DNA from: Neobacillus cucumis
GTDB lineage: Bacteria > Bacillota > Bacilli > Bacillales_B > DSM-18226
NCBI RefSeq assembly: GCF_016107705.1
Contig: NZ_JAEHGC010000006.1
Coordinates: 248,001 to 312,000 of the forward strand
DNA length: 64,000 nt
Direction of reading: 5' to 3'
The translations under genes and the position numbers were made by a program. Position 1 is the stretch's first letter. Every line of letters starts with the position of its first letter. Shown piece after piece: positions 43,428-51,337 of this stretch. A model generated the notes under the pieces. The model was not told where the DNA came from, searched no databases, and was given only the letters and a program-made list of their open reading frames with translations.

Positions 43428-45167
43428 ATGAATAGAAAAACGACAATGAACATCCCTGCCCATTTAAAACCCTATATATCAAAGCAACATTACGAAAGCT
43501 ATACCCCGATCGATCATGCGGTATGGCGTTTCGTCATGAAGCAAAACCATTTTTTCTTAAAAAAAATCGCCCACCCTGCCTATGTAAATGGGCTGGCGCA
43601 ATCGGGAATTAAAACTGAATCGATTCCAAAGGTAGAGGAAATGGATAAGAGCCTTGCAAGAGTTGGATGGAGGGCTGTTTCGATTGACGGTCTAATTCCA
43701 GGTTCAGCTTTCTACAGTTTTTTAGCGAATGGCATTTTACCAATAGCAACCGAGGTTCGGAAACTGCAGAATATCGCCTATACTCCTGCCCCCGATATGC
43801 TTCATGAAGCGGCAGGACACGCCCCGATTCTGTTAGATCAGACCTATCGTGAATATGTAAAAAAGATAGGCATAATGGGATCCAAAGCCCTTTCAAGTAA
43901 GGAGAAGCTGGACGTATTTCGAGCTGTTCGACATTTAACCATTGTCGCAGAGGACCCAGTGTCAACCCCTGAACAGGTCAAACTAGCAGAGGTAAAGGTT
44001 GCTGAGGCGAGGAAAAAGGTAAAAAGCTTGGCAGAGGCAGACTATATCTCGCGCTTGTTTTGGTGGACGGTAGAATATGGTTTAATTGGCGAATTGAATA
44101 ATCCCAAAATATATGGTGCAGGTTTGCTATCTTCTGTTGGAGAAAGTCAAAGCTGTTTAGCGGATAACATAAGGAAAATCCCTTTCTCCGTTGCAGAATG
44201 TATCAAAACCTCTTATGACGTTACAAAGCCACAGCCGCAATTATTTGTCTGCAGGAATTTTGAAGAGTTAGTAGACGAAATTGAAACGTTTGCTGCCACA
44301 ATGGCTTTTCAAAAAGGTGGAACAGAAAGTCTTGAAAAAGCGCTTCAATCTGATAATACTGCAACGATTGTTTATTCATCCGGTCTGCAGGTCACAGGGA
44401 CTTTATCGACCATCATAAAGAATAAAAAGGGAGAAGCCGTGTATATCCGAACCAAAGGACCAACTGCCTTATCTATAAATGATCAGCAATTACCAGGGCA
44501 CGGCAAACAAACTCATCATAATGGTTTTGGTGCGCCAATCGGAGTGTTAGAAGGAAACCGATTACTTGAAAATTGCACGAGTCAGCAGTTAGAAGAACTC
44601 GAAATCGTAGAAAGGGGGAAAGCTTGTTTAAACTTCGAAAGCGGGGTAAAAGTAGAGGGGACAGTTAAAGAAATCTTGTGGTCTAGCGGTCACCCGATAG
44701 TAATATCTTTCAAGGATTGTATGGTTACCTATCAGGATCAAGTTCTATTTGCCAAGGATTGGGGCATTTTTGATATGCCGGTAGGGGCAAAAATTACATC
44801 GGTATTTGCCGGTGCTGCCGACCCAAATGCCTATTTTGATTTGCAGAAAGAAGAAGAAGTAGAGGGATTGGTTGAAATGAGAAGCCTAACAGAATTAGAG
44901 CATTTATACGCGGAAGTCCGGAAGATTCGAGAGCAGGATGAATGGAATCAGGAGAGTCTTTTACAAATAAATAAAATTTTAACAATTGTAGATCATCAAT
45001 ATCCAAATGATTGGCTGCTCCGGTTAGAAATACTGGAATTATTTAAAAAATACAAGATAGCCGAACCTTCCATCACGCATGTTGAAGAATCCCTAAAGAA
45101 TACCGACTGGGAAAAATCCATCAGCCAAATGATTGAACGAGGGCAAATGCTGATCAATGAATCATAA
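43428..45167 (+). CDS. phhA: Aromatic amino acid hydroxylase with C-terminal extension
   Basis: The ATG at 43428 follows CAAGGAGGTCGGTC and gives 579 residues. The N-terminal half (about 1-285) is a pterin-dependent phenylalanine-4-monooxygenase-type domain with iron ligands H126 and H131 in MLHEAAGHAPIL and a Glu in WWTVEYGLIGE. Residues from about 290 to the end form an extension, partly beta-rich (SSGLQVTGTLSTI, ESGVKVEGTVKEI), not found in ordinary bacterial PhhA (about 270-300 residues). It probably makes tyrosine from phenylalanine; no pterin carbinolamine dehydratase gene is adjacent. Confidence 0.88.
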   Translation: MNRKTTMNIPAHLKPYISKQHYESYTPIDHAVWRFVMKQNHFFLKKIAHPAYVNGLAQSGIKTESIPKVEEMDKSLARVGWRAVSIDGLIPGSAFYSFLANGILPIATEVRKLQNIAYTPAPDMLHEAAGHAPILLDQTYREYVKKIGIMGSKALSSKEKLDVFRAVRHLTIVAEDPVSTPEQVKLAEVKVAEARKKVKSLAEADYISRLFWWTVEYGLIGELNNPKIYGAGLLSSVGESQSCLADNIRKIPFSVAECIKTSYDVTKPQPQLFVCRNFEELVDEIETFAATMAFQKGGTESLEKALQSDNTATIVYSSGLQVTGTLSTIIKNKKGEAVYIRTKGPTALSINDQQLPGHGKQTHHNGFGAPIGVLEGNRLLENCTSQQLEELEIVERGKACLNFESGVKVEGTVKEILWSSGHPIVISFKDCMVTYQDQVLFAKDWGIFDMPVGAKITSVFAGAADPNAYFDLQKEEEVEGLVEMRSLTELEHLYAEVRKIREQDEWNQESLLQINKILTIVDHQYPNDWLLRLEILELFKKYKIAEPSITHVEESLKNTDWEKSISQMIERGQMLINES

Positions 45168-45169
45168 GA

Positions 45170-45206
45170 AAAAGGAGCTTTGGATCATGATCCAAGCTCC
45201 TTTTAG
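45170..45206. terminator. Bidirectional terminator between hydroxylase and BI-1 genes
   Basis: Long, nearly perfect stem (AAAAGGAGCTT, TGGATCATGATCCA, AAGCTCCTTTT) serving convergent genes. Confidence 0.88.
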
Positions 45207-45207
45207 G

Positions 45208-45843
45208 TTAGTCTTTACTTTGAAGAATCCCGAAGATCCTTAGAATGCTAATGAATAGGTTAATGAAATCTAAGTATAGGCTTAATGCCATCAATGGAAC
45301 ATCTTCCGCACTTACCCCATAATGCTTCATCCGGCTAAAATCAAAGAGAACATAACCGCTGAAAACCATGACTCCGATAAAGGAGTAAGCAAGCATTCCT
45401 GTTGTGCTAAGTGGCCAGAAGATATTAAAGATTGAAATCGCCACAAGAGCAAGCAAAGCAGCTAACAGAAATCCTCCTAAAAAGGAGAAATTTCGTTTTG
45501 ATTTTGATGCATAAATCGCAATCCCCGTGAATACTACCGTTGTGGTGGCAAAGGCCATAATGACTGTATTTGCCCCGGTTGTTGCTAAATAATGAGCCAC
45601 AATTGGATAAAGGGTAATACCGGAAATAAATGTAAAAATGTAAAGGAACGAATAGGAAATCGCTTTTTTTCTTCTAAAGAAGAAAGCGGCGAAAAGCATG
45701 ACCAATTCAAGGATTGACAAGGGTAAAAATAAAGCAGTTGGTACAAATACACCTGCCATTGTGCCAATAAAGGCGAAAGCAAGCGAAAGTGCAAACGTCC
45801 TTAAAACAGATGGCATAAATTCAGTAGATGTTTGTGTGTACAA
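45208..45843 (-). CDS. Bax inhibitor-1 family membrane protein (YetJ-like)
   Basis: A 211-residue protein with seven hydrophobic helices, close in length and motifs to the B. subtilis calcium-leak protein YetJ (PLSILELVMLFAAFF, FTFISGITLYPIV, MALSLYLDFINLFISILR). The two aspartates expected in the pH-sensing pair appear in VLFDFSRMKH and SLYLDFIN. It should be a pH-dependent cation (Ca2+) leak channel in the cell membrane. Single gene with its own terminator. Confidence 0.9.
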   Translation of the reverse strand: MYTQTSTEFMPSVLRTFALSLAFAFIGTMAGVFVPTALFLPLSILELVMLFAAFFFRRKKAISYSFLYIFTFISGITLYPIVAHYLATTGANTVIMAFATTTVVFTGIAIYASKSKRNFSFLGGFLLAALLALVAISIFNIFWPLSTTGMLAYSFIGVMVFSGYVLFDFSRMKHYGVSAEDVPLMALSLYLDFINLFISILRIFGILQSKD

Positions 45844-45891
45844 GTTTCTTCACCTCAAAATAGTTTCTTATTAATTAATACGAGGAAGTGG

Positions 45892-46287
45892 TCAAGATGT
45901 TTCATTTTTTCTGAAAAAATCTTTATCTTCTTTTAAAATGTCACGGATTTCCGCTAAAAGTTCTTCGGAGCGGTCCACTTTTACTACTTCCTTCACCACT
46001 TCCTCTTTCTTTTTAAAGCGAGTGATGAATTTGACAAAAAGGAAAATGCAAAAAGCGATAATAAAGAAGTCGAGCACGGATTGAAGAAATAGTCCGTATT
46101 TAAGTGTACCAACTTGGAGTTTTGTAAAATCAAACCCAACCCCTCCAATCAGCAAACTGATTAAGGGCATAATAACATCATTAACGAGGGAAGTAACAAT
46201 TTTTCCAAAGGCACCGCCAATAATTACACCGACTGCGAGGTCAATGACGTTTCCTTTCATTGCAAATTGTTTAAATTCATTCCACAT
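45892..46287 (-). CDS. mscL: Large-conductance mechanosensitive channel MscL
   Basis: The 131-residue protein has the MscL N-terminal helix and TM1 ([31 protein letters not shown]), TM2 ([21 protein letters not shown]) and a charged C-terminal bundle ([13 protein letters not shown]). These short motifs and the length are diagnostic. It opens on membrane tension to release solutes in hypo-osmotic shock. A GGAGG site precedes the start. Confidence 0.96.
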   Translation of the reverse strand: MWNEFKQFAMKGNVIDLAVGVIIGGAFGKIVTSLVNDVIMPLISLLIGGVGFDFTKLQVGTLKYGLFLQSVLDFFIIAFCIFLFVKFITRFKKKEEVVKEVVKVDRSEELLAEIRDILKEDKDFFRKNETS

Positions 46288-46356
46288 AAATAAACCTCCA
46301 TAATGTATTAGTTCTCATTTTACAATTTTCATTGGTACCTTATCAACCAATAAAGA

Positions 46357-46381
46357 AGAGCAGCCCCTCTATTGCTGCTCT
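46357..46381 (-). terminator. Probable terminator of the GAF-LuxR gene
   Basis: Stem AGAGCAGC/GCTGCTCT; on the minus strand it is followed by TTCTTTATT. Confidence 0.55.
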
Positions 46382-46385
46382 ATAT

Positions 46386-47888
46386 TTATGAAATTAGCTT
46401 CATTTTAATTGCCTTCACAGCGGCATCTGTTCGATTTTTCGCGGCAAGCTTTTGAATGATTATTGAAACATAATCACGAACCGTATAGCTGCTGAGATGG
46501 AGCTCCTGTGCCGCTTCATTAATGGAAGCACCCTCTGCAATCAGCTTCAAGACTTCTTTTTCACGTGTTGTTAACACGCTGTTGCTGCTGCCATACTGCT
46601 GCAGTGCTTCATCCCATATTGAATGGAGTGATTCGCCGGCATATTGTCCAAACTTTATTAAAGTGGTTAAGGTTGGTGTTGAAACCTCAAATTGTGAATC
46701 CTCTCCCTGGTCTAAAATGGCAATGCCAAGTAAATTTCCTTCTGTTGCTGCAAGGATGGGCAATACCACAAAGGACTTTAAACGGAACTCGCGGACATAT
46801 CTCTTTGGCAGAACTTCCAACGCATTCGAAAAATAAAGAGGCTGTGAATAATTTAATGAATTTAGGTGTTTTTTTATTAATGGCAGCTTAAAAATGGTCT
46901 CTCTAATTTGCTGGAGGGAGGAATTGTTTACATTATAGCCGCAAACCCCAATCCCTTTTTCTTCATGGTGATTATACAAAAATAGGGCGCAGCGCTTAAA
47001 GGGCATAAAATCAGTTAATCCTTTTGTAATCGCCTGAACAGCACGATTGACACTCCTCGACTTAAGCAAACTCTGTAAAAACAGCAGGGAAGCATCCTTC
47101 CATTCTAGCTTACTTTCAAGATGGTGAAGCTTTAATTGACGGAGATACATCCCTTTAATAAACTCCGTTTGATGATGGGTCACCGGAAAATCTTTTTCTT
47201 GAAGACAAAGGAGTAAGGTTTCATTAAAACAGCTAATTTGCAGGATAGAAGCCTCTGGTGAATTTGAATCAATTAATCTAGAAAGGGCATTCGACAGGTG
47301 ATTGATTTCCTTCGATTTTAGATTTGAGCATATTTCAAGCAAATGAGTCTCGACAGAAAATTTGGATGAACAAACTACTTTGGAAATCTGAAAATCTTGG
47401 TCTACTTTTCTAACAAGGGCAATCCACTTAATCGGAATGACCTTTGTGGCTAGAATCATTTTTAACCATTTTTCAGTCCGGTCCTGCAAGTCATGGGTTA
47501 ACAAAGCATGATCAAGTATTCTAGAAAAAAAAGCTTGAATTGCCTGGTGATCGATCTCAGCAGCCATTGGATTTTTTACTAACAGTTTATGAAACAAATT
47601 TTCTATAGAAGTAAGCAGAAAGATAGATTCATATTCATCATGGATGGTAGAAAAACGATTCTGCCATTCATCTAGAAGTGAAAGAATAATAGTGTCAACA
47701 CTTGGAGTTTCTTGTTTGGATACTTGATGAATGGCAAGTTGAATCATGGAGTCAAATTCTGATGCAAGTGTGGTATGCTGGATGTTCGCTGATGAAACAA
47801 GCTTTTTCCATTCTTTTAAAAATGGTTCTTTATATTCAAATAGGATGCTAAGCCCTTTAAGTAGCAACTGCTCCACTTTATGCTCCAT
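46386..47888 (-). CDS. GAF-LuxR type transcription regulator
   Basis: The ATG at 47888 has GGGGGTG upstream and gives 500 residues. The first 260 residues are helical and unassigned. A GAF domain follows (about 275-420, e.g. FMPFKRCALFLYNHHEE, LKSFVVLPILAATEGNLLG), then a C-terminal LuxR HTH (LTTREKEVLKLIAEGASINEAAQELHLS). There is no receiver domain, so it probably senses a small molecule directly. It is divergent from the three-gene secreted-protein operon, with a palindrome in between, and is the natural candidate to control it. Confidence 0.82.
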   Translation of the reverse strand: MEHKVEQLLLKGLSILFEYKEPFLKEWKKLVSSANIQHTTLASEFDSMIQLAIHQVSKQETPSVDTIILSLLDEWQNRFSTIHDEYESIFLLTSIENLFHKLLVKNPMAAEIDHQAIQAFFSRILDHALLTHDLQDRTEKWLKMILATKVIPIKWIALVRKVDQDFQISKVVCSSKFSVETHLLEICSNLKSKEINHLSNALSRLIDSNSPEASILQISCFNETLLLCLQEKDFPVTHHQTEFIKGMYLRQLKLHHLESKLEWKDASLLFLQSLLKSRSVNRAVQAITKGLTDFMPFKRCALFLYNHHEEKGIGVCGYNVNNSSLQQIRETIFKLPLIKKHLNSLNYSQPLYFSNALEVLPKRYVREFRLKSFVVLPILAATEGNLLGIAILDQGEDSQFEVSTPTLTTLIKFGQYAGESLHSIWDEALQQYGSSNSVLTTREKEVLKLIAEGASINEAAQELHLSSYTVRDYVSIIIQKLAAKNRTDAAVKAIKMKLIS

Positions 47889-47995
47889 TATTTTACACCC
47901 CCGCACGGTCTCTCTTATTATAACAGTTCGTTTTTTCAGTTTCCCATATGTCCGTAGTACTAACCTTCACCCGACATTTGACGGGGTTGTCAGAT

Positions 47996-48017
47996 AATCA
48001 CGATATTTTCCGTGATT
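47996..48017. promoter_or_regulatory. Palindrome in the divergent intergenic region
   Basis: AATCACG and CGTGATT (7-bp arms, 8-bp spacer) lie between the GAF-LuxR gene and the DUF6230-like operon. LuxR-family sites are often short inverted repeats, so this may be an operator. Confidence 0.35.
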
Positions 48018-48094
48018 GTAGTTGCAGGGTTTTCAAAGTAATGTTAAAGAAATCATATATTTTCTAAAAATTTAAAAAACAGGGAGGCGAGTGA

Positions 48095-48667
48095 ATGGAA
48101 AGTTCGATTCAACTTGTAGAAGGGACAACGAGTAAAAAGGTTTTTTGGTCAGCGTTAGCTTCAGGGATTTTGGTTTTGGGACTGCTGCTAGTTTCTTTTG
48201 GTTTATCGGGGGTGGCCTATGCCGTACCCATTGCGGGAGTTGGAGACTTTTATGTTGAGTTTGATAAACTTGTAGGAAATGGCTATACATTTTATCCAAA
48301 ATTGGGAGAAACGAGCAGTGAAGATTCTGCTCCCCAAGGAACCAATATTATGGATAATCTTGTTATTGATAATCTTCAGTTGTACAAGGATTTTAAGGTA
48401 GGCGGGCAATGGATCCGCGTGAAAATAACGGCATCAAAACCGGTTCAAATTACCGGGCTGCAGCATGATGCAAGTCTGATTCAAGCAGACGCGAAATTCA
48501 CTAATCTAGTTCTTAAGGAACACCATAGTGATGACTGGCAAAACCAATTTAGACAAACCTCTTCAACTATTACTCTTGAACATGCAAAGCTGAAAACCCA
48601 TTATCTATTTCAAAAAACAATTAATATGAACGGAATGAGATTAACAGTGGAAAGAATCAAAAAGTAG
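48095..48667 (+). CDS. DUF6230-like secreted/membrane-anchored protein
   Basis: The 190-residue protein has an N-terminal hydrophobic segment (about 19-45, ASGILVLGLLLVSFGLSGVA) and an extracellular beta-rich domain. Its pattern (VGDFYVEFDKLVGNGYTFYP, MDNLVIDNLQLYK, PVQITGLQHDASLI) resembles the DUF6230 family, best known from actinobacteria and sometimes mislabelled cholesterol esterase. It is the first gene of a three-gene operon and has a domain related to that of the third gene. No function is established. Confidence 0.7.
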   Translation: MESSIQLVEGTTSKKVFWSALASGILVLGLLLVSFGLSGVAYAVPIAGVGDFYVEFDKLVGNGYTFYPKLGETSSEDSAPQGTNIMDNLVIDNLQLYKDFKVGGQWIRVKITASKPVQITGLQHDASLIQADAKFTNLVLKEHHSDDWQNQFRQTSSTITLEHAKLKTHYLFQKTINMNGMRLTVERIKK

Positions 48668-48673
48668 GAAAGG

Positions 48674-49069
48674 ATGAACAGAGTGGGAGTTAAACAGTGG
48701 CGGAAGAAAAGACCCTTAGGGGGAGCCATCATTACCATTATTAGCGGATTATTAATCTTATGGATCCCGTTAAATCTTTATTTAAGCACCTTCCTGCCTG
48801 GCTCCATTGCAACCATTGGGCTGCTGTTTGGCGGGGCGATTACATTGATAGGGATCTGTGCTTTATTTTTTCCAAATGCCTCCAAGGTTCTAGGAATCTT
48901 TACAATCTTCTTATCGATTTTATCTGTGATAGGTGCCTTGGGCGGTTTTCTCTTCGGGACACTTCTTGGCATTATCGGCGGGGCCTTACTAATGGCCTGG
49001 AGGCTCGGTCCTGCAAAGGTAAAGGTTACACCGCCAAGCAATACAGAAAAAGCGGCACAAACATTCTAA
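48674..49069 (+). CDS. DUF6114-like four-helix membrane protein
   Basis: A 131-residue protein beginning RKKRPLGGAIITIISGLLILW, with four hydrophobic helices and a short polar tail, matching the DUF6114 layout. It sits 6 bp after the DUF6230-like gene and 14 bp before the third gene, so all three are co-translated. DUF6230 and DUF6114 genes travel together in actinobacteria, which suggests a membrane complex of unknown role. Confidence 0.72.
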   Translation: MNRVGVKQWRKKRPLGGAIITIISGLLILWIPLNLYLSTFLPGSIATIGLLFGGAITLIGICALFFPNASKVLGIFTIFLSILSVIGALGGFLFGTLLGIIGGALLMAWRLGPAKVKVTPPSNTEKAAQTF

Positions 49070-49083
49070 AGGAGAATCGAAAT

Positions 49084-50310
49084 ATGTGGTGGAAAAGCAG
49101 GATTTTTTTGTGCAGTATATGTCTCCATATCATGTTTTTAACCATATTCTCCATTAGTGGAAAAGTTAAAGCCGAAACGAATGAGGCGGATGGTTTTATC
49201 ATTAAAGCCGACCGGGTGATTGGAACAGGCATGACTGCTTCCATTGTAAAACAAGAAACCTCCACGAATGATGGAAAACCAATGCTCAGGTTTTACTATG
49301 ATTCAGCCACTATTTATGGAATGAGTTTAGTAAAACAAGTGAATAGTCCCAAAGGTCCCGTCAGCATCACGTTAAAGGCGAATGGGCCGGTAACGGTAAA
49401 AGGAATGACTGTAGATACGACAGCGATTTCCTTTCAGGGTGCATGTATAAAAGCATCGGAAACGGTTCCGGAATTAGGGATGGAAAATGTAGTAATGGTC
49501 GCACACTATATGGATAATGCGGATAGCAGTATAAAGCAGCTTGTTCTGAATACGATTTCGGGGCAGGCAGGTGGCTCTGAGCCAGGTAAATTAGGTATCC
49601 TTCAAGAATTAGGGAAGCTTTCTGGACAGAAACTGAATCAAGAAATTGAAAAGATTTCAAAGAGGCATTTGCCGCTCACATGTGAGGAAGGAGCGGATGA
49701 GCAGGGGAAGAACGGTAAAATAACGAAACCGGTAAACGATGTGGTCGGTGTGGTGACGAAACCGCTGGATCCGGTGACGAAGGTGGTAGATTCGGTAACG
49801 GAGCCAGTGGAGCCAGTAACGAAGGTGGTGGATTCGGTGACGAAGCCGTTGGATCCGGTATTAAAGCCGTTAGATTCGGTGACAAGGCCACTGGAGCCAG
49901 TAACGAAGGTGGTGAATTCGGTGACAAAGCCGTTGGAGCCAGTAGTAAAAACAGTGGAACCTGTTGTGAAGACAGTTGAACCAGTGGTTACGGAAACAAA
50001 GAAGAAGGTTGAAGAGACTGTTCAATCGGTATGTGATCGGCTTGATGATGCTAAAGGGGTTATATCGAAAGAACTTGCATTGGATTTAATTGATGAAGCA
50101 CTCAAAAAGCAGTTAGCTTTAGGGGCTGTTTGTTCCGAGAATGCTACCGAGACGAAATGGCTTGAAAAATGGAATGATGGGTTGCTAAAATCGTTGGGGT
50201 TACTGGATTTGTTAGGAAGATTAAAGCTTGATGACCCTGTTGAGCAGCTGGAGAAGATGCGTGATAATGTGTCAAAGGAGAAGGACGGGGTGATTTTATT
50301 TAGAGCGTAG
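49084..50310 (+). CDS. Secreted protein with repeat stalk, related to first operon gene
   Basis: From the ATG at 49084 (after AAAGGAGAATCG) it has 408 residues: a signal peptide (1-31, ending GKVKA), a domain (about 33-150) paralogous to the DUF6230-like protein (ADGFIIKADRVIGTGMTAS, IYGMSLVKQVN, PVTVKGMTVDTT), and a stalk (about 215-320) of 14-residue repeats of the type VVDSVTKPLDPVTK. A helical C-terminal part (about 325-408) has one Cys pair candidate. A longer frame from 48760 overlaps the previous gene and is spurious. It should be an exported, extended surface protein. Confidence 0.75.
   Translation: MWWKSRIFLCSICLHIMFLTIFSISGKVKAETNEADGFIIKADRVIGTGMTASIVKQETSTNDGKPMLRFYYDSATIYGMSLVKQVNSPKGPVSITLKANGPVTVKGMTVDTTAISFQGACIKASETVPELGMENVVMVAHYMDNADSSIKQLVLNTISGQAGGSEPGKLGILQELGKLSGQKLNQEIEKISKRHLPLTCEEGADEQGKNGKITKPVNDVVGVVTKPLDPVTKVVDSVTEPVEPVTKVVDSVTKPLDPVLKPLDSVTRPLEPVTKVVNSVTKPLEPVVKTVEPVVKTVEPVVTETKKKVEETVQSVCDRLDDAKGVISKELALDLIDEALKKQLALGAVCSENATETKWLEKWNDGLLKSLGLLDLLGRLKLDDPVEQLEKMRDNVSKEKDGVILFRA
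49741..49990 (+). repeat. 42-bp in-frame minisatellite inside the stalk gene
   Basis: DNA encoding the stalk repeats every 42 bp (14 codons, each of two related 7-codon halves), with four clear copies followed by shorter 21-bp ones (VEPVVKT). Confidence 0.8.
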
Positions 50311-50389
50311 AAAAAGAGCAGGGATCCTCTTTTTTAAAAGAAGGTATAAAAAGTACTGACTTTGAGAATTGTCCAGCACAAGTATCCTG

Positions 50390-50470
50390 CCCCTCGAGGT
50401 TACGTCACGCCTGTCGAGGGAAGTCAAAGAACGACTTCACCGCCGCCAGGGCCTCCAGTACTAGTCTTAG
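50390..50470. other. Structured intergenic segment, probable dispersed repeat
   Basis: Two inverted repeats lie close together: CCCTCGA...TCGAGGG (about 50392-50420) and GAAGTC...GACTTC (about 50420-50440). Sequences of this CCCCTCGAGG type are common after Bacillus genes. No ORF is seen here. Confidence 0.4.
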
Positions 50471-50515
50471 ACTGACCAGGGAAGTGCGCTCTTCTTAATT
50501 GTAAAGGTTTGGCCT

Positions 50516-51256
50516 TGGAACTATGGACCCCGGATAGTGCCCGTCTCGCTGATATTTTAAAAAACATGGGAACTATGAGCCTCGGATAGTGCCCGTCTCG
50601 CTGATATTTTAAAAAACATGGGAACTATGAGCCTCGGATAGTGTCCGTCTCGCTGATATTTTAAAAAACATGGGAACTATGAGCCTCGGATAGTGCCCAT
50701 GCCGCTGATATTTTAGAAGACACGGGAACTATGAACCCTGGATAGTGCCCGCAATGCTGATATTTTGAAAGTAACGGGAACTATGGGCTCCGGATAGTGC
50801 CCGCGGCGCTGATTTTTTAGAAGACATGGGAACTATGAACCCCGGATAGTGCCCGCAATGCTGATATTTTGAAAGTAACGGGAACTATGGACTCCGGATA
50901 GTGCCCGCGGCGCTGATATTTTAGAAGACACGGGAACTATGAACCCTGGATAGTGCCCGCAATGCTGATATTTTGAAAGTAACGGGAACTATGGGCTCCG
51001 GATAGTGCCCACGCCGCTGATATTTTAGAAGACACGGGAACTAAGAACCCCGGATAGTGCCCGCAATGCTGATATTTTGAAAGTAAACGGGAACTATGGA
51101 CTCCGGATAGTGCCCGCGGCGCTGATATTTTAGAAGACACGGGAACTAAGAACCCCGGATAGTGCCCGCGGAGCTGATATTTTAGAAGACATGGGAACTA
51201 TTCACACTGAATAGTTCCGGCCCCGCTGATTTTTTGAAAATCACGGGAACGATGGA
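50516..51256. repeat. Fifteen-copy array of 52-bp tandem repeats
   Basis: Units beginning GGGAACTATG start at 50516, 50568, 50620, 50672, 50724, 50776, 50828, 50880, 50932, 50984, 51036, 51089, 51141, 51193 and 51245; the period is 52 bp with one 53. Each has an inverted repeat (GGGAACTAT with ATAGTGCCC) and the block CTGATATTTT. After four similar copies, two unit types alternate, giving a 104-bp higher-order repeat. No ORF is convincing from 50311 to 51337. Confidence 0.95.
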
Positions 51257-51280
51257 CAGTAACCGCATTATTAAAAAGAA

Positions 51281-51317
51281 AAAATGTCCTTCAACACTAA
51301 AAATCGAAGGACATTTT
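51281..51317 (-). terminator. Terminator of ampS
   Basis: Perfect 12-bp stem AAAATGTCCTTC/GAAGGACATTTT; the minus-strand side ends in T-rich sequence. Confidence 0.85.
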
Positions 51318-51337
51318 CTCATCATTCATATCATCAA

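Noticed and set aside
47746..47997. 83-residue plus-strand ORF
   Set aside because: It is antisense to the start of the GAF-LuxR gene, with no ribosome site or domain.
48760..49083. N-terminal extension of the stalk protein by 108 codons
   Set aside because: It overlaps the DUF6114-like gene in another frame, lacks a ribosome site, and hides the signal peptide that begins at 49084.
50937..51140. 67-residue minus-strand ORF of repeated sequence
   Set aside because: A by-product of the 52-bp array in one frame; it has no ribosome site and 52 is not a multiple of three, so the frame shifts every unit.
50516..51256. Regular repeats resembling a CRISPR array
   Set aside because: The 52-bp units are directly adjacent with no unique spacers, and no cas gene is in the window. 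It is a tandem repeat array.
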